Below are positions 53,391-62,079 of a stretch of DNA of 64,000 nt, one piece after another. Numbering within the stretch: the stretch's first letter is position 1; each line of letters opens with the position of its first letter. The stretch spans positions 744,001-808,000 of the forward strand of contig NZ_AEYF01000044.1 in the NCBI RefSeq assembly GCF_000292525.1. The letters run 5' to 3'. Source of the DNA: Rhizobium sp. CCGE 510 (GTDB lineage Bacteria; Pseudomonadota; Alphaproteobacteria; Rhizobiales; Rhizobiaceae). Below the pieces are notes generated by a model, which was given only the letters and a program-made list of their open reading frames with translations, was not told the origin of the DNA and did not search any database. The position numbers and the translations under genes were made by a program.

Positions 53391-54428
53391 GGCATTCGGA
53401 ACGGTCCCTCCCGCAACGGGAACGACAGCCTGGCAGATATGGCGCGCCGGCGCCGTCCTGTTGCGGAAACGGGACAGCATCAGCGAAACGGCCTCGCGCC
53501 CGAGGGCGGCGCGGTCGACGCGCATGGTGGAAAGCCGCGGATTGGTCATCAGCGCGCAAGGCAGATCATCGAAGCCGACGATCGCGAAATCCTCCGGAAC
53601 ACGCAGACCCGCCTCGGTGACGGCCTCGAGCACGCCGACGGCGATGAAATCATTCATGCAGAAGGCGGCGGTGAAACCGGCATTTTCGGCAAGGACCGCG
53701 GCCGTGCGTTCATGGGCCTCGCGGCTGGCGCTGCCCTCCAGTGCCAGGGGCACGAAACGGCCCTCAGCGTCGGGGACAGCTGCCACCGCCGCCTCAAAAC
53801 CGCGGATACGCTCCCGAATCGTATAGCGGTGCGAACCACTCAGATGCAGGACGCGGCGATGGCCCGCGTTGATCAATCGGCTGGTCGCTTCATAGGCGCC
53901 GAAGAAATTAGCCGGTGAGACGCCGTCAAACTGCATTCTGGGATCGGTGCCGTTGACAAGCACGGCCGGCGTCATGGTGTCCTGCAGCCAGTCGCGCAGC
54001 ATTTCGTTCGGATCGATGCCGACCAGAAACAGACCTTCGGCGCCTGCTGCCAGCATGTAATCGCGCACGGCATCCGGCGTGATGCGATCCTCGCGAACCA
54101 TCCGGATTTCGAAGGGCATGCCCGCTTCGGCGGCTCCGGCGCGCAGGCCCTCGACGATCGCTTCATAAAAGACGCTGAGGCCGCCGGTGACGCCGTCGCT
54201 GGCAATCAGCGCCAGCCCGCCGGCGACGGCTTCGGTCGCAGATTTCACAGGATAGCCATGCTCGGCCGCCACTTTCAATATCTGGCGGCGCACGGTTTCG
54301 CTGATGCCGGGTTCGTTGCCAAGTACACGCGACACCGTGGAGACCGAGACGCCGGCCAGTGTGGCGATATCGGCCTGACGCGGCCGTCTGATTTTTTGGT
54401 CGTTGGTTTTTTGGTCGTGCATGAGCAA
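53388..54428 (-). CDS. LacI family transcriptional regulator
   Basis: A 346-residue repressor. The N-terminal helix-turn-helix is at about 18-45 (ADIATLAGVSVSTVSRVLGN) with the LacI hinge, and the periplasmic-binding-protein-like effector domain follows (FAIVGFDDLPCALMTNPRLS near the end). It is divergent from the orphan binding protein, with which it shares a 136-base gap containing a long AT-rich palindrome. It likely represses DUF2264, dehydrogenase and binding-protein genes. The stop codon lies in the neighbouring repeat. Confidence 0.93.
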   Translation of the reverse strand: MLMHDQKTNDQKIRRPRQADIATLAGVSVSTVSRVLGNEPGISETVRRQILKVAAEHGYPVKSATEAVAGGLALIASDGVTGGLSVFYEAIVEGLRAGAAEAGMPFEIRMVREDRITPDAVRDYMLAAGAEGLFLVGIDPNEMLRDWLQDTMTPAVLVNGTDPRMQFDGVSPANFFGAYEATSRLINAGHRRVLHLSGSHRYTIRERIRGFEAAVAAVPDAEGRFVPLALEGSASREAHERTAAVLAENAGFTAAFCMNDFIAVGVLEAVTEAGLRVPEDFAIVGFDDLPCALMTNPRLSTMRVDRAALGREAVSLMLSRFRNRTAPARHICQAVVPVAGGTVPNA

Positions 54429-54434
54429 ACATTA

Positions 54435-54455
54435 TGCAAATTGCGCAAATTTGCA
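54435..54455 (+). promoter_or_regulatory. Candidate LacI-family operator
   Basis: Arms TGCAAATT (54435-54442) and AATTTGCA (54448-54455) are perfectly inverted around a five-base centre (GCGCA). It lies between the divergent lacI-type and binding-protein genes, seven bases before the regulator start. Further TTGCAA and TTGCGA elements occur at 54472 and 54502. Confidence 0.55.
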
Positions 54456-54564
54456 AGACAAACGTTATTTCTTGCAATAATTATTTTTTTGCGTAATCTG
54501 TTGCGAAATGCACGCCAACGCCATTGGAGGATGGCGGCGGGCACATTGCGACAAGGAGGATGTC

Positions 54565-55851
54565 ATGCAGGTCAACCGCCGTTCATTCCTGATGGGTTCA
54601 GCCGGAGCAGCCGCCGGCCTCGCCTTCGGCGCGGGAAGCGCAATTCCGGCTTTTGCCGAGGACGCGTCGCTGCGCGCCATGTGGTGGGGGTCCAATGACC
54701 GCGCCAAACGCACGCTCGACGTCGCCAAGCTCTACCAGTTGAAGACACCCGGCGTCACGATCGTCGGCGAATCGCTTTCAGGCGACGGCTACTGGACGAA
54801 GCTCGCAACGCAGATGGCCGGCCGCGCCATCGCCGACGTCTTCCAGCTCGAGCCGGGAACGATCTCCGATTATTCCAAGCGCGGCGCCTGCATGCCGCTC
54901 GATGAATTCGTCCCCTCGACACTGAAGGTTCAGTCCTTCGGCGCCGACATGCTGAAACTGACGACCATCGATGGTAAACTCTATGGCGTCGGCCTCGGCC
55001 TCAACTCCTTCTCGATGTTCTTCGACACGGTCGAATTCGAAAAGGCAGGCATTCCGCTGCCGACACCCGACCTCACCTGGGATGAGTATGCCAAGCTCGC
55101 GGTAGAACTTGCCAAGTCCTCCGGCAAGAGCGGCGGCCCCTATGCCGCGCGCTACGCCTATGTGTTCGACGCCTGGCTGCGCCAGCGCGGCAAGAGCCTC
55201 TTTGCGAAGGAAAGCGTCGGCCTCGGCTTCACCGCCGACGATGCCACCGAATGGTTCGACTACTGGGAGACGTTGCGCAAGGCGGGCGGCACCGTTGCTG
55301 CCGACGTCCAGACGCTCGATCAGAACACCATCGACACCAATTGCCTTGGTCTCGGCAAGTCGGTAATCGGCATGGCCTATTCCAACCAGATGGTCGGCTA
55401 CCAGTTGATCATCAAGAACAAGATCGGCATCACCATGCTGCCGCGGGAAAAGAAGGGCGGGCCGTCGGGCCACTACTATCGTCCTGCGCTTATCTGGAGT
55501 GTTGGCGCATCGACAAAGAACGGCGAAGCGGCCGCGAAGTTCATCGACTTCTTCGTCAACGATGTCGACGCCGGCAAGATCCTCGGCGTCGAGCGTGGCG
55601 TGCCGATGTCTCCGACGGTGCGTGAAGCCATTCTGCCGCAGCTCAACCCGACGGAGCAGGAAACAGTCAAATACGTCAATCTTCTCAAGGATCAGGTCGG
55701 CGAATATCCGCCGCCGGTGCCAATGGGCGCAACCCAGTTCGACCAGCGCGTGCTGCGCCCGATCTGTGACGAACTCGCCTTCGAACGGATTTCGCCCGCC
55801 GATGCGGCAACCCGGCTCATCGAAGAGGGTAAGGCGACGATCAAAGGATGA
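54565..55851 (+). CDS. Orphan ABC sugar-binding protein, twin-arginine secreted
   Basis: A 428-residue extracellular solute-binding family 1 protein. The Tat signal is NRRSFLMGSAGAAAG; mature sequence starts near EDASLRAMWWGSNDRAKRT. It shares with the other binding protein the WWGS start, DGYWTKLATQMAGR, and WLRQRGK, and the same length. No permease or ATPase gene is beside it, so it probably uses the importer encoded at 39479-43522. ATG 54565 follows AAGGAGG. A terminator follows. Confidence 0.92.
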   Translation: MQVNRRSFLMGSAGAAAGLAFGAGSAIPAFAEDASLRAMWWGSNDRAKRTLDVAKLYQLKTPGVTIVGESLSGDGYWTKLATQMAGRAIADVFQLEPGTISDYSKRGACMPLDEFVPSTLKVQSFGADMLKLTTIDGKLYGVGLGLNSFSMFFDTVEFEKAGIPLPTPDLTWDEYAKLAVELAKSSGKSGGPYAARYAYVFDAWLRQRGKSLFAKESVGLGFTADDATEWFDYWETLRKAGGTVAADVQTLDQNTIDTNCLGLGKSVIGMAYSNQMVGYQLIIKNKIGITMLPREKKGGPSGHYYRPALIWSVGASTKNGEAAAKFIDFFVNDVDAGKILGVERGVPMSPTVREAILPQLNPTEQETVKYVNLLKDQVGEYPPPVPMGATQFDQRVLRPICDELAFERISPADAATRLIEEGKATIKG

Positions 55852-55872
55852 TCGATCGCCCTACATGAGAGA

Positions 55873-55907
55873 AGAGGCCCGCAAACCCCGGCGGGCCTCT
55901 CTCTTTC
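55873..55907 (+). terminator. Terminator after the orphan binding protein
   Basis: AGAGGCCCGC (55873-55882) pairs perfectly with GCGGGCCTCT (55891-55900), followed by CTCTTTCC. It separates this gene from the convergent hydrolase gene and may serve both directions. Confidence 0.8.
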
Positions 55908-55914
55908 CGGGCGG

Positions 55915-56883
55915 TCAGTTGGCCAGGCTTTCGACCACGCGCCAATCCGGCCGGCCGAGGTCGAACGGCCAGGCATGCACATCCCGGTCATTGAAATAGA
56001 CGACCTCCTCCAGATTCGGGAAAGCGCTTTGCTTCAGCGTCGCGGTTTCGATCCAGGGCCTGACATAGGCGTCTCCGCCTTGATAACCGAGCTCCGCCAC
56101 CCAGATCGGCTTTCCATAGCCGGCGACGAGATCGTAACCCTGCCTCAGCGCTTCCGAAAACGTCCGATGCTTGGCGTAGGCAAGCTCATCGTAGCGTTCC
56201 AGGCCAAAGACCGAGAGCCCGACAAGATCGACATAATCATCGCCGGGATAATAGTCCTGCAAGCCTGGCTCGCCCTTCGGCGACCACATGAGCTTAGTGC
56301 CGGGCGCCTCTTGGCGGACGATATCCATCATGCGCTTGTAGGCGGTGATATAGTCCTGCGGGTTCCATCCGGACCACGAAAACCGCCCGGACTTGTCCTC
56401 CATCTCCTGGCCCCAGCGGATGATCACCGGGCTTTTCAGCTGGGATATCATCTGCGCGATCGCACGCATGTTGACATCGTAGTCGCCGCGCAGGACCTTT
56501 TGGCGAAGCTGGCTGGAGGTCGGCCGCCAGTCGACATCCCAGGACCACGGCTCCACCGATATCAGCAGATTGCGGCCTCTGGCCTGCGCGTAAGCATCGG
56601 CCACGCGCAGCGTCTCCAGATCGACGTCCTCCCAAGGGAGGAACAGGGCTTCTGTCGCGATATTCGATTGTGCGCCGAAATCACCATGTGGATCGTAGGC
56701 GCCGAACTTGATGCCGTCGGCATGAAGAACGGGGCGTTTGTCGATGATCGTCTGGACGCCTGCTGCCGGGTTCGGGACAATGCCCGCATATTGCATCTCG
56801 CTTCGGCCAGGCATATCCGCGACACACAGCAGGAGCAGGGCTATCGCTGCGGTCGAGAGGTTTTTTTTCGTTAGCTTCTTCAT
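55915..56883 (-). CDS. Secreted glycoside hydrolase (GH26-like)
   Basis: A 322-residue TIM-barrel hydrolase with a signal peptide (KNLSTAAIALLLLCVADMPG). Acid/base Glu160 in IIRWGQEMEDKSGRFSW and nucleophile Glu264 in IWVAELGYQGG fit the GH26/clan A layout, and the TGHA-like aromatic WNPQDYITAYKRMMDIVR follows. In exopolysaccharide clusters such enzymes trim or release the polymer. It is the last gene of the polysaccharide operon, three bases from DUF995, with ribosome site AGGAGGG. Confidence 0.8.
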   Translation of the reverse strand: MKKLTKKNLSTAAIALLLLCVADMPGRSEMQYAGIVPNPAAGVQTIIDKRPVLHADGIKFGAYDPHGDFGAQSNIATEALFLPWEDVDLETLRVADAYAQARGRNLLISVEPWSWDVDWRPTSSQLRQKVLRGDYDVNMRAIAQMISQLKSPVIIRWGQEMEDKSGRFSWSGWNPQDYITAYKRMMDIVRQEAPGTKLMWSPKGEPGLQDYYPGDDYVDLVGLSVFGLERYDELAYAKHRTFSEALRQGYDLVAGYGKPIWVAELGYQGGDAYVRPWIETATLKQSAFPNLEEVVYFNDRDVHAWPFDLGRPDWRVVESLAN

Positions 56884-56886
56884 GGC

Positions 56887-57414
56887 TCACCCTCCTTTTC
56901 GGGTTACTTCCTGGCTCTGCAAGGCCTGCTTCAGGTCACGCGCTTTCGCACTGACCGAATCCATGGGAACGAGCTTGCCGAACTCGTCATCGTCCCGAAC
57001 CGACGCATGACGGAAGACATACCAATTGCCGTCCGGCTGGCGCCGCTGATAGATCGTATTGCCGATTTTGCGATGGCCGAAACAGGTGCTGGCGCGGGCC
57101 GCACCTTCGGCGTTCGTCCAGGTGGCGCGCATGCAGAGCTGGCCGAGATCGTCGACCACCCATCTGCCTTCGGCGAAGGATTGTTTGCCCTTGTCATCGG
57201 TCCAGGCGACGAACCGCCGGCCATCATCGACGAAGCGACCGGCACCGGTGTTCCAGATCCAGGTCTTGTCGCCGTAGATGCGGTAGAGCTCATAGGCGCT
57301 AAGCGGCGTCGCCGTCGGCTCCGTCTTGCCGGCTGCCTCGGCGCCCTGTGCCGCCATTGGCAGACACAGGCTGAGAGCAAGGGCTGCTCCATAAAGTTTC
57401 GATCCGATACGCAT
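56887..57414 (-). CDS. DUF995-like secreted protein
   Basis: A 175-residue protein with a signal peptide (KLYGAALALSLCLPMAAQGA). The conserved stretch is ELYRIYGDKTWIWNTGAGRF, then GRRFVAWTDDKG, then GRWVVDDLGQLCMRATW, then STCFGHRKIGNTIYQRR, with two cysteines, the rhizobial DUF995 pattern. Its role in exopolysaccharide production is not known. Length is normal; ATG 57414 after AGGAGGATG. It sits between the glycosyltransferase and hydrolase genes. Confidence 0.7.
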   Translation of the reverse strand: MRIGSKLYGAALALSLCLPMAAQGAEAAGKTEPTATPLSAYELYRIYGDKTWIWNTGAGRFVDDGRRFVAWTDDKGKQSFAEGRWVVDDLGQLCMRATWTNAEGAARASTCFGHRKIGNTIYQRRQPDGNWYVFRHASVRDDDEFGKLVPMDSVSAKARDLKQALQSQEVTRKGG

Positions 57415-57449
57415 GACATCCTCCTGTTCGACACTTGCCGGACTGCCGG

Positions 57450-59318
57450 CTACACACCCTGTTCGTCCCGTCCCATGTTGCCGAACCCGTTCCATTTGAG
57501 ACGAAATTTGGTGATCCGGGTCTTGCCGCCGCCGAGGCCGGCACCAGCCACGGCAAATTGTGTTTCGGTAAAGCTGATGAATGGCTGGCCATGGGAAAGA
57601 GCTTCGAGGCTGCTGAGGCCATGGCTGCCCAGCTGCATGCCGCCGGTAACCCAGATCGCAAACCCCATGGCAGTCGCAAGCCGCAGCCCGTGTGATTGCG
57701 GCAGTAGCGGCAGACCGTTCTCAATCGCATGGCGAACCACGATCAGCACCGCCAGGGACAGATAGACCGAGAGGTTCATCGCGGCGAAAATGTAAAAGCC
57801 CTGAGCGGCAGCGACCTCGCTGGCAAGCGCCATGGCGAGGGTGCAAAACCCGGCGAGCGCGATATAAGGGGCGACGACGCGTAGCGGCAAAGAATGCTGC
57901 TGCTGTTTTCCCTTGGGGGTGATGCGGAAGTCGACGAAGGAGCCGGAAATATGATCGCGAACGGCCGCAAGGCTGCCGGCGAGCGACCACGGCCAGCGCA
58001 GGAAGATGAAGGCCAGCCCCTCCCAGCCGAAAAGTTTCGCATCATGCGGCCTGAAGGTTCCCGTCGCCCGCCAGAAGACGGAAAACAGCGTCAGCACCCC
58101 CGATATGGGCAGGAAATGCAGCAGGAAATCCGGATAGGTGACGTCGACGAAGACATGGCCCGTCAGCAAGGCTGCAACCGGCAGCAGGAACATTACGGCC
58201 ATGAAGGCGGAAAACATCGGGTACCACAGCTGCGAGAATACGAACTGAAATTTCAGCCGCCATGGCAGATGGACGATATAACGGCTGGAATGTTGCAGCA
58301 AGATGGTGACGAGGCTGCGCGACCACTGAAATTCCTGGACGACGAGATCGGCAAAATTCGCCGGGCCGTCGCCATGGGCGATCGCATCGGCGGCATGCAC
58401 GCCGCGCCAGCCGCCGGCATTCATCATCAACGTCGTCGAATGGTCTTCGGCGAGTTCCGGGCCGAGGCCGCCGATCTGGCGAAGGGCTGCGGTGCGAACG
58501 GCATAATGGGAGCCGATGCAGAGCGGCGCCCACCCGTTGTTATAACCTGTCTGCAGCGAACCGTGCAGGCTGGCCTCGGCATAGAGCCTGCCGCGCGCAG
58601 CCCAGCTCGCACCGGCGTTCGCATCGCAGATGCTCGGCGCGGAGACATAGCCGATTTCAGGGTCAGCGAAGGGGCGCAGGATTTCCCGGAGATAGGTCGG
58701 CGTCGGCACATGATCGGCGTCGAACTGGGCGACGAAATCATAACGCTCATAGCCGAAATGGTCGTAGAAATAGGCAAGGTTGCCTTCCTTGCATCGCGTC
58801 CGGCGCGGCCAAGTCGCGCGATGATATTCCGCCATCCCCTTTCGGGTAGAGATCAGCACGCCGTGCTGCGCGCACCAGCGCCTGGTCTCCTCGGAAGGGT
58901 CCTCGTCGGCCAGCCAGACATCGAACTCGACGCCGGTCTGGTCGAGCATTGCCTGAAGCGTGGCGCGAACGACGGCAAAAGGCTCGGACGGCGCCTTGGT
59001 GACGACCATCGCCACCCGCCCTTCCGGCAGCCCAGCGCGAGGGCTGACCGTCCTCGCATCGAGGAAGATCAGGATGAAATAGGCGGGCACGAGAGTGATC
59101 CAGCCCAGTACGAGAGTAATGAGCACAAAGGCGGTCCAGGAGATGATATGGGCGGACTGGCCCCACCAGATCCAGAAAAACCCAAGTGCGGCCAGCCAGC
59201 AGAGGATGCCGAAGCCGTAGGCGACGCGGTTCCAGCCGGTAAAAACAGGCTCGAATGCATCCGCGGTGACCGCTTTCGCCGTCCTGGCGCCGTGGCCGAT
59301 TTGCGAAACGTTGCTCAC
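57450..59318 (-). CDS. Membrane glycosyltransferase family 2 (cellulose-synthase-like)
   Basis: A 622-residue processive-type GT2. N-terminal helices ~30-90 precede the catalytic domain with DED (138-140), the DxD-type DAD (200-202), Glu291-Asp292 as the general-base motif (LAEDHSTTL), and QWSRS (331-335), in which the final Trp of the QxxRW motif is Ser. Multiple C-terminal helices (about 345-600) form the channel. It should polymerise and export a polysaccharide, most likely containing UDP-xylose- or UDP-arabinose-derived sugar, given the two upstream genes. GTG start overlapping the epimerase stop. Confidence 0.88.
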   Translation of the reverse strand: MSNVSQIGHGARTAKAVTADAFEPVFTGWNRVAYGFGILCWLAALGFFWIWWGQSAHIISWTAFVLITLVLGWITLVPAYFILIFLDARTVSPRAGLPEGRVAMVVTKAPSEPFAVVRATLQAMLDQTGVEFDVWLADEDPSEETRRWCAQHGVLISTRKGMAEYHRATWPRRTRCKEGNLAYFYDHFGYERYDFVAQFDADHVPTPTYLREILRPFADPEIGYVSAPSICDANAGASWAARGRLYAEASLHGSLQTGYNNGWAPLCIGSHYAVRTAALRQIGGLGPELAEDHSTTLMMNAGGWRGVHAADAIAHGDGPANFADLVVQEFQWSRSLVTILLQHSSRYIVHLPWRLKFQFVFSQLWYPMFSAFMAVMFLLPVAALLTGHVFVDVTYPDFLLHFLPISGVLTLFSVFWRATGTFRPHDAKLFGWEGLAFIFLRWPWSLAGSLAAVRDHISGSFVDFRITPKGKQQQHSLPLRVVAPYIALAGFCTLAMALASEVAAAQGFYIFAAMNLSVYLSLAVLIVVRHAIENGLPLLPQSHGLRLATAMGFAIWVTGGMQLGSHGLSSLEALSHGQPFISFTETQFAVAGAGLGGGKTRITKFRLKWNGFGNMGRDEQGV

Positions 59319-60298
59319 GCCGTCATCTCCAGTCCAAAGGTCGGGCCGGCGGTGCGGATGATCGTATCGATATCCGAGAGGGCGGGCGCGAAGCCGAGTT
59401 CCGCCTTGGCTCTTGCCGTGTCGGCAAAGAGGATCGGCGGATCACCGGCCCGGCGGGGGCGATAGCGGACGGGGACTTCGCAACCGGTCGCGCGATAGAT
59501 GGCTTCGAGGATCTCGCGCACCGAGGTGCCTCGGCCGGAGCCGAGATTGATGCTGAGCGAGCCGCCGTCGGCCATCAGATGATTGACGGCGGCAAGATGC
59601 GCCTGCGCGAGATCGCTGACGTGAATGTAATCGCGCACACAGGTTCCATCCTCGGTCGCATAGTCGAGGCCAAAGATATCCAGCCTCTCCAGCCTGCCGG
59701 CGGCAGCGAGAAGGGCGCGGGGGATAAGATGGGTCTCGGGTTGGTGACGCTCGGCAAGCTCACCCTCCGGATCGGCACCGGCCGCGTTGAAATAGCGCAG
59801 GGCAGCGAAGCGGATGCCATAGGCGGCGGCAAAATCCTCGAGCGCCATCTCGAAGATCAGTTTGGTGCGGCCATAGGGGTTCACCGGCAGTTGCGGGCTT
59901 TCCTCGCGTATCGGCAACGAGGCGGGAACGCCATAGGTGGCGCAGCTGCTCGAAAAGACGATCCGGTCGATATCCTGGTCGAGGCAGGCCTCGAGCAGCG
60001 TCAGACTGCCGACGACGTTGTTGCGGTAATATTTCCTGGGCATCTCGACGGATTCACCGACATAGGCATTGGCACTGCAATGAATGACGCAATCCGGCGA
60101 AAACTCAGCAAGGGTCCGGTGCAGCGTGGCCGCGTCGGCAAGCTCGGCCCGAATAAGCGGCCCCCAGCGGACGCTGTCGGCATGTCCCGTCGAGAGATTG
60201 TCGTAGGTAACCGGGATCATGCCGGCGCGCGACAGCGCTTTGCAGATATGACTGCCTATGAAACCGGCACCGCCGGTAACCAAAATGTAGCGGGGCAT
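59315..60298 (-). CDS. GalE-family UDP-sugar 4-epimerase (likely UDP-xylose 4-epimerase)
   Basis: A 327-residue extended SDR. MPRYILVTGGAGFIGSHICK is the NAD site, SSSCATYGVPAS holds the catalytic Ser/Thr and YGRTK the Tyr142-x3-Lys146 pair. GalE and UDP-xylose 4-epimerase are not separable by eye; pairing with UXS favours UDP-xylose to UDP-arabinose, as reported for the Sinorhizobium meliloti uxe gene. The ATG at 60298 is used; it is one base after the UXS stop. Confidence 0.85.
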   Translation of the reverse strand: MPRYILVTGGAGFIGSHICKALSRAGMIPVTYDNLSTGHADSVRWGPLIRAELADAATLHRTLAEFSPDCVIHCSANAYVGESVEMPRKYYRNNVVGSLTLLEACLDQDIDRIVFSSSCATYGVPASLPIREESPQLPVNPYGRTKLIFEMALEDFAAAYGIRFAALRYFNAAGADPEGELAERHQPETHLIPRALLAAAGRLERLDIFGLDYATEDGTCVRDYIHVSDLAQAHLAAVNHLMADGGSLSINLGSGRGTSVREILEAIYRATGCEVPVRYRPRRAGDPPILFADTARAKAELGFAPALSDIDTIIRTAGPTFGLEMTA

Positions 60299-60299
60299 C

Positions 60300-61322
60300 T
60301 CATACGACCTCCGCCTTCTCGGTTTCGGCGAGCAGCCCGTCGAAATAATCGACGGTGCGAGCCAGGCCGGCTTCGAGGCCGACGCGAGGTTGCCAGCCAA
60401 GATCGGCCAAGGCTCGGGAAATATCCGGCCGGCGCTGGCGAGGGTCGTCGGTGACCGCGGGCAGGTGAATGATCCGGGAACGGGAATTTGTCAGGTCGCG
60501 GATAATTTCCGCCAGGCGGCGAACGGTGATCTCGGCCGGATTGCCGAGGTTGATCGGACCGTGGCAGGCGTTGCCAGCGGCCGAGAACCGCAGGAAGCCC
60601 TCGACGAGATCGTCGACATAGCAGAAAGAGCGGGTCTGCTGACCATCGCCGTAGATCGTCAGGTCTGCATTGCGCAGGGCCTGCACGATGAAATTGGAGA
60701 CCACCCGGCCGTCATCCAGACGCATGCGCGGCCCATAGGTGTTGAAGATGCGGCCGACCTTGATGTCGACGCCGTAAGTCCTGTGATAGTCGAAGAACAG
60801 GGTTTCGGCGCTGCGTTTGCCTTCGTCGTAACAGGCGCGCGGTCCGATCGGATTGACATTGCCGCAATAGGATTCGTGCTGCGGGCTCTGGCTCGGGTCG
60901 CCATAGACTTCCGATGTCGACGACTGAACGACGATCGCACCGGTCTTGCGGGCACAATCCAAGGTGTTGACGGCGCCGAGCACGTTGGTGAGCAATGTTC
61001 CCACCGGATCCCGCTGATAATCGGGCGGGGAGGCAGGCGAGGCGAAGTTGAAGATCAGCGACGCTTCGATATCGAAAGGCTGGCGAACGTCGTGCTCGAC
61101 CATACGAAAACGGGCATTCGAGGCAAGGTGATCGACATTCACGCGGCGGCCGGTCGAAAAATTATCGAGGCAGATGACGCTGTGGCCGCGCTGCAGCAGC
61201 GTTTCGCAGAGATGCGAGCCGACGAAGCCGGCCCCACCATTGACAAGAGCGGTGCCTAGCTGCTTGAGCACCGGTATACGAGTTACTTCAGAATTTCCTT
61301 CGTTGGGAACGAAACTACGCAT
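60300..61322 (-). CDS. UDP-glucuronate decarboxylase (UDP-xylose synthase)
   Basis: A 340-residue extended SDR. ALVNGGAGFVGSHLCETLLQ binds NAD, QSSTSEVYGDPSQSPQHESY is the UXS signature with catalytic Thr/Ser, and Tyr165-x3-Lys169 is in PRACYDEGKRSAETLFF. It decarboxylates UDP-glucuronate to UDP-xylose. It is first in a five-gene operon of minimal spacing (one-base gap or overlaps), preceded by a 350-base AT-rich region. Confidence 0.92.
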   Translation of the reverse strand: MRSFVPNEGNSEVTRIPVLKQLGTALVNGGAGFVGSHLCETLLQRGHSVICLDNFSTGRRVNVDHLASNARFRMVEHDVRQPFDIEASLIFNFASPASPPDYQRDPVGTLLTNVLGAVNTLDCARKTGAIVVQSSTSEVYGDPSQSPQHESYCGNVNPIGPRACYDEGKRSAETLFFDYHRTYGVDIKVGRIFNTYGPRMRLDDGRVVSNFIVQALRNADLTIYGDGQQTRSFCYVDDLVEGFLRFSAAGNACHGPINLGNPAEITVRRLAEIIRDLTNSRSRIIHLPAVTDDPRQRRPDISRALADLGWQPRVGLEAGLARTVDYFDGLLAETEKAEVV

Positions 61323-61709
61323 TACAAACTCCTTCCCATGTATTTAGTCTTTTTATTTAGTTATGCACTGCACGTCTCCTCATCCGGCTTTATATTCGTT
61401 GCATCGACTATATAAACATGAATAACTTTTGAGTTATTCTTTGTATTGCGGGATTACTATTCAAACAATAAGACGATTACAGCTAACGTCAACTTCAAAA
61501 AGCCTGGCTATCCAAAGTAACTATGAGGCTCTTCTTGAGAATAACAAGTGATTAATCACTTTCTGCTTGCTCTCCACACGCAACGGGCATCGCGACGTCG
61601 CTTAAGCCACACTCAATACAGCTGATATAGAAGAAATGAGGAAGGTTGGCCGCACTGGACTGCGCGACCGGTCTTGCATCCGGAAGCGCCATATGCGAGG
61701 GGTTTTGCC
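61323..61709. promoter_or_regulatory. AT-rich control region of the polysaccharide operon
   Basis: This gap without genes is clearly AT-richer than its flanks. It has a perfect palindrome with arms GAATAACT (61420-61427) and AGTTATTC (61432-61439) around TTTG, and a perfect 14-base palindrome AGTGATTAATCACT (61547-61560). Both are candidate regulator sites, perhaps for the LuxR-type protein downstream. No promoter was fixed. Confidence 0.5.
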
Positions 61710-62030
61710 ATGTTGAAAAAACAAGATGCAGCGCAGCCGAAAGGCTGGCGTCTATTTCGTTTTGCGATGTTCGCCTGGGGAACGACGCTTCTTGCGATCG
61801 GACCGAGTGCCCGCGCGGTCGCAGACGACGACATAGCCGTCGTCGCGAAAAAAAGCGTCGTCACGGTCGAGGCACCGCATGTCTCGAAAGCCCATGCCTA
61901 TCCGGCAGATCGGCCCGAACGCCCTGCTGCGGCAACGGTTCACGTGGCCTATCACGGCTCAGCGCCTTATATCTGCTCGCCAAGCGGCTTCGGACAGAAG
62001 TCGCGCTGCTTCGCGCGTCCCTCGATCTGA
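61710..62030 (+). CDS. Small exported or membrane hypothetical protein
   Basis: A 106-residue protein. It has a basic N-terminus and a hydrophobic segment (RFAMFAWGTTLLAIG), possibly a signal peptide with cleavage near ARAVADD. The C-terminus has two cysteines in APYICSPSGFGQKSRCFARP. No family recognised. The ATG at 61710 follows GAGGGG; an upstream in-frame ATG at 61674 is less likely. It is convergent with the LuxR-type gene. Confidence 0.55.
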   Translation: MLKKQDAAQPKGWRLFRFAMFAWGTTLLAIGPSARAVADDDIAVVAKKSVVTVEAPHVSKAHAYPADRPERPAAATVHVAYHGSAPYICSPSGFGQKSRCFARPSI

Positions 62031-62079
62031 AGCGACAGCGTTTAAAGCATGTCGCGCAGCATCGAGACACGCGCTTCGA

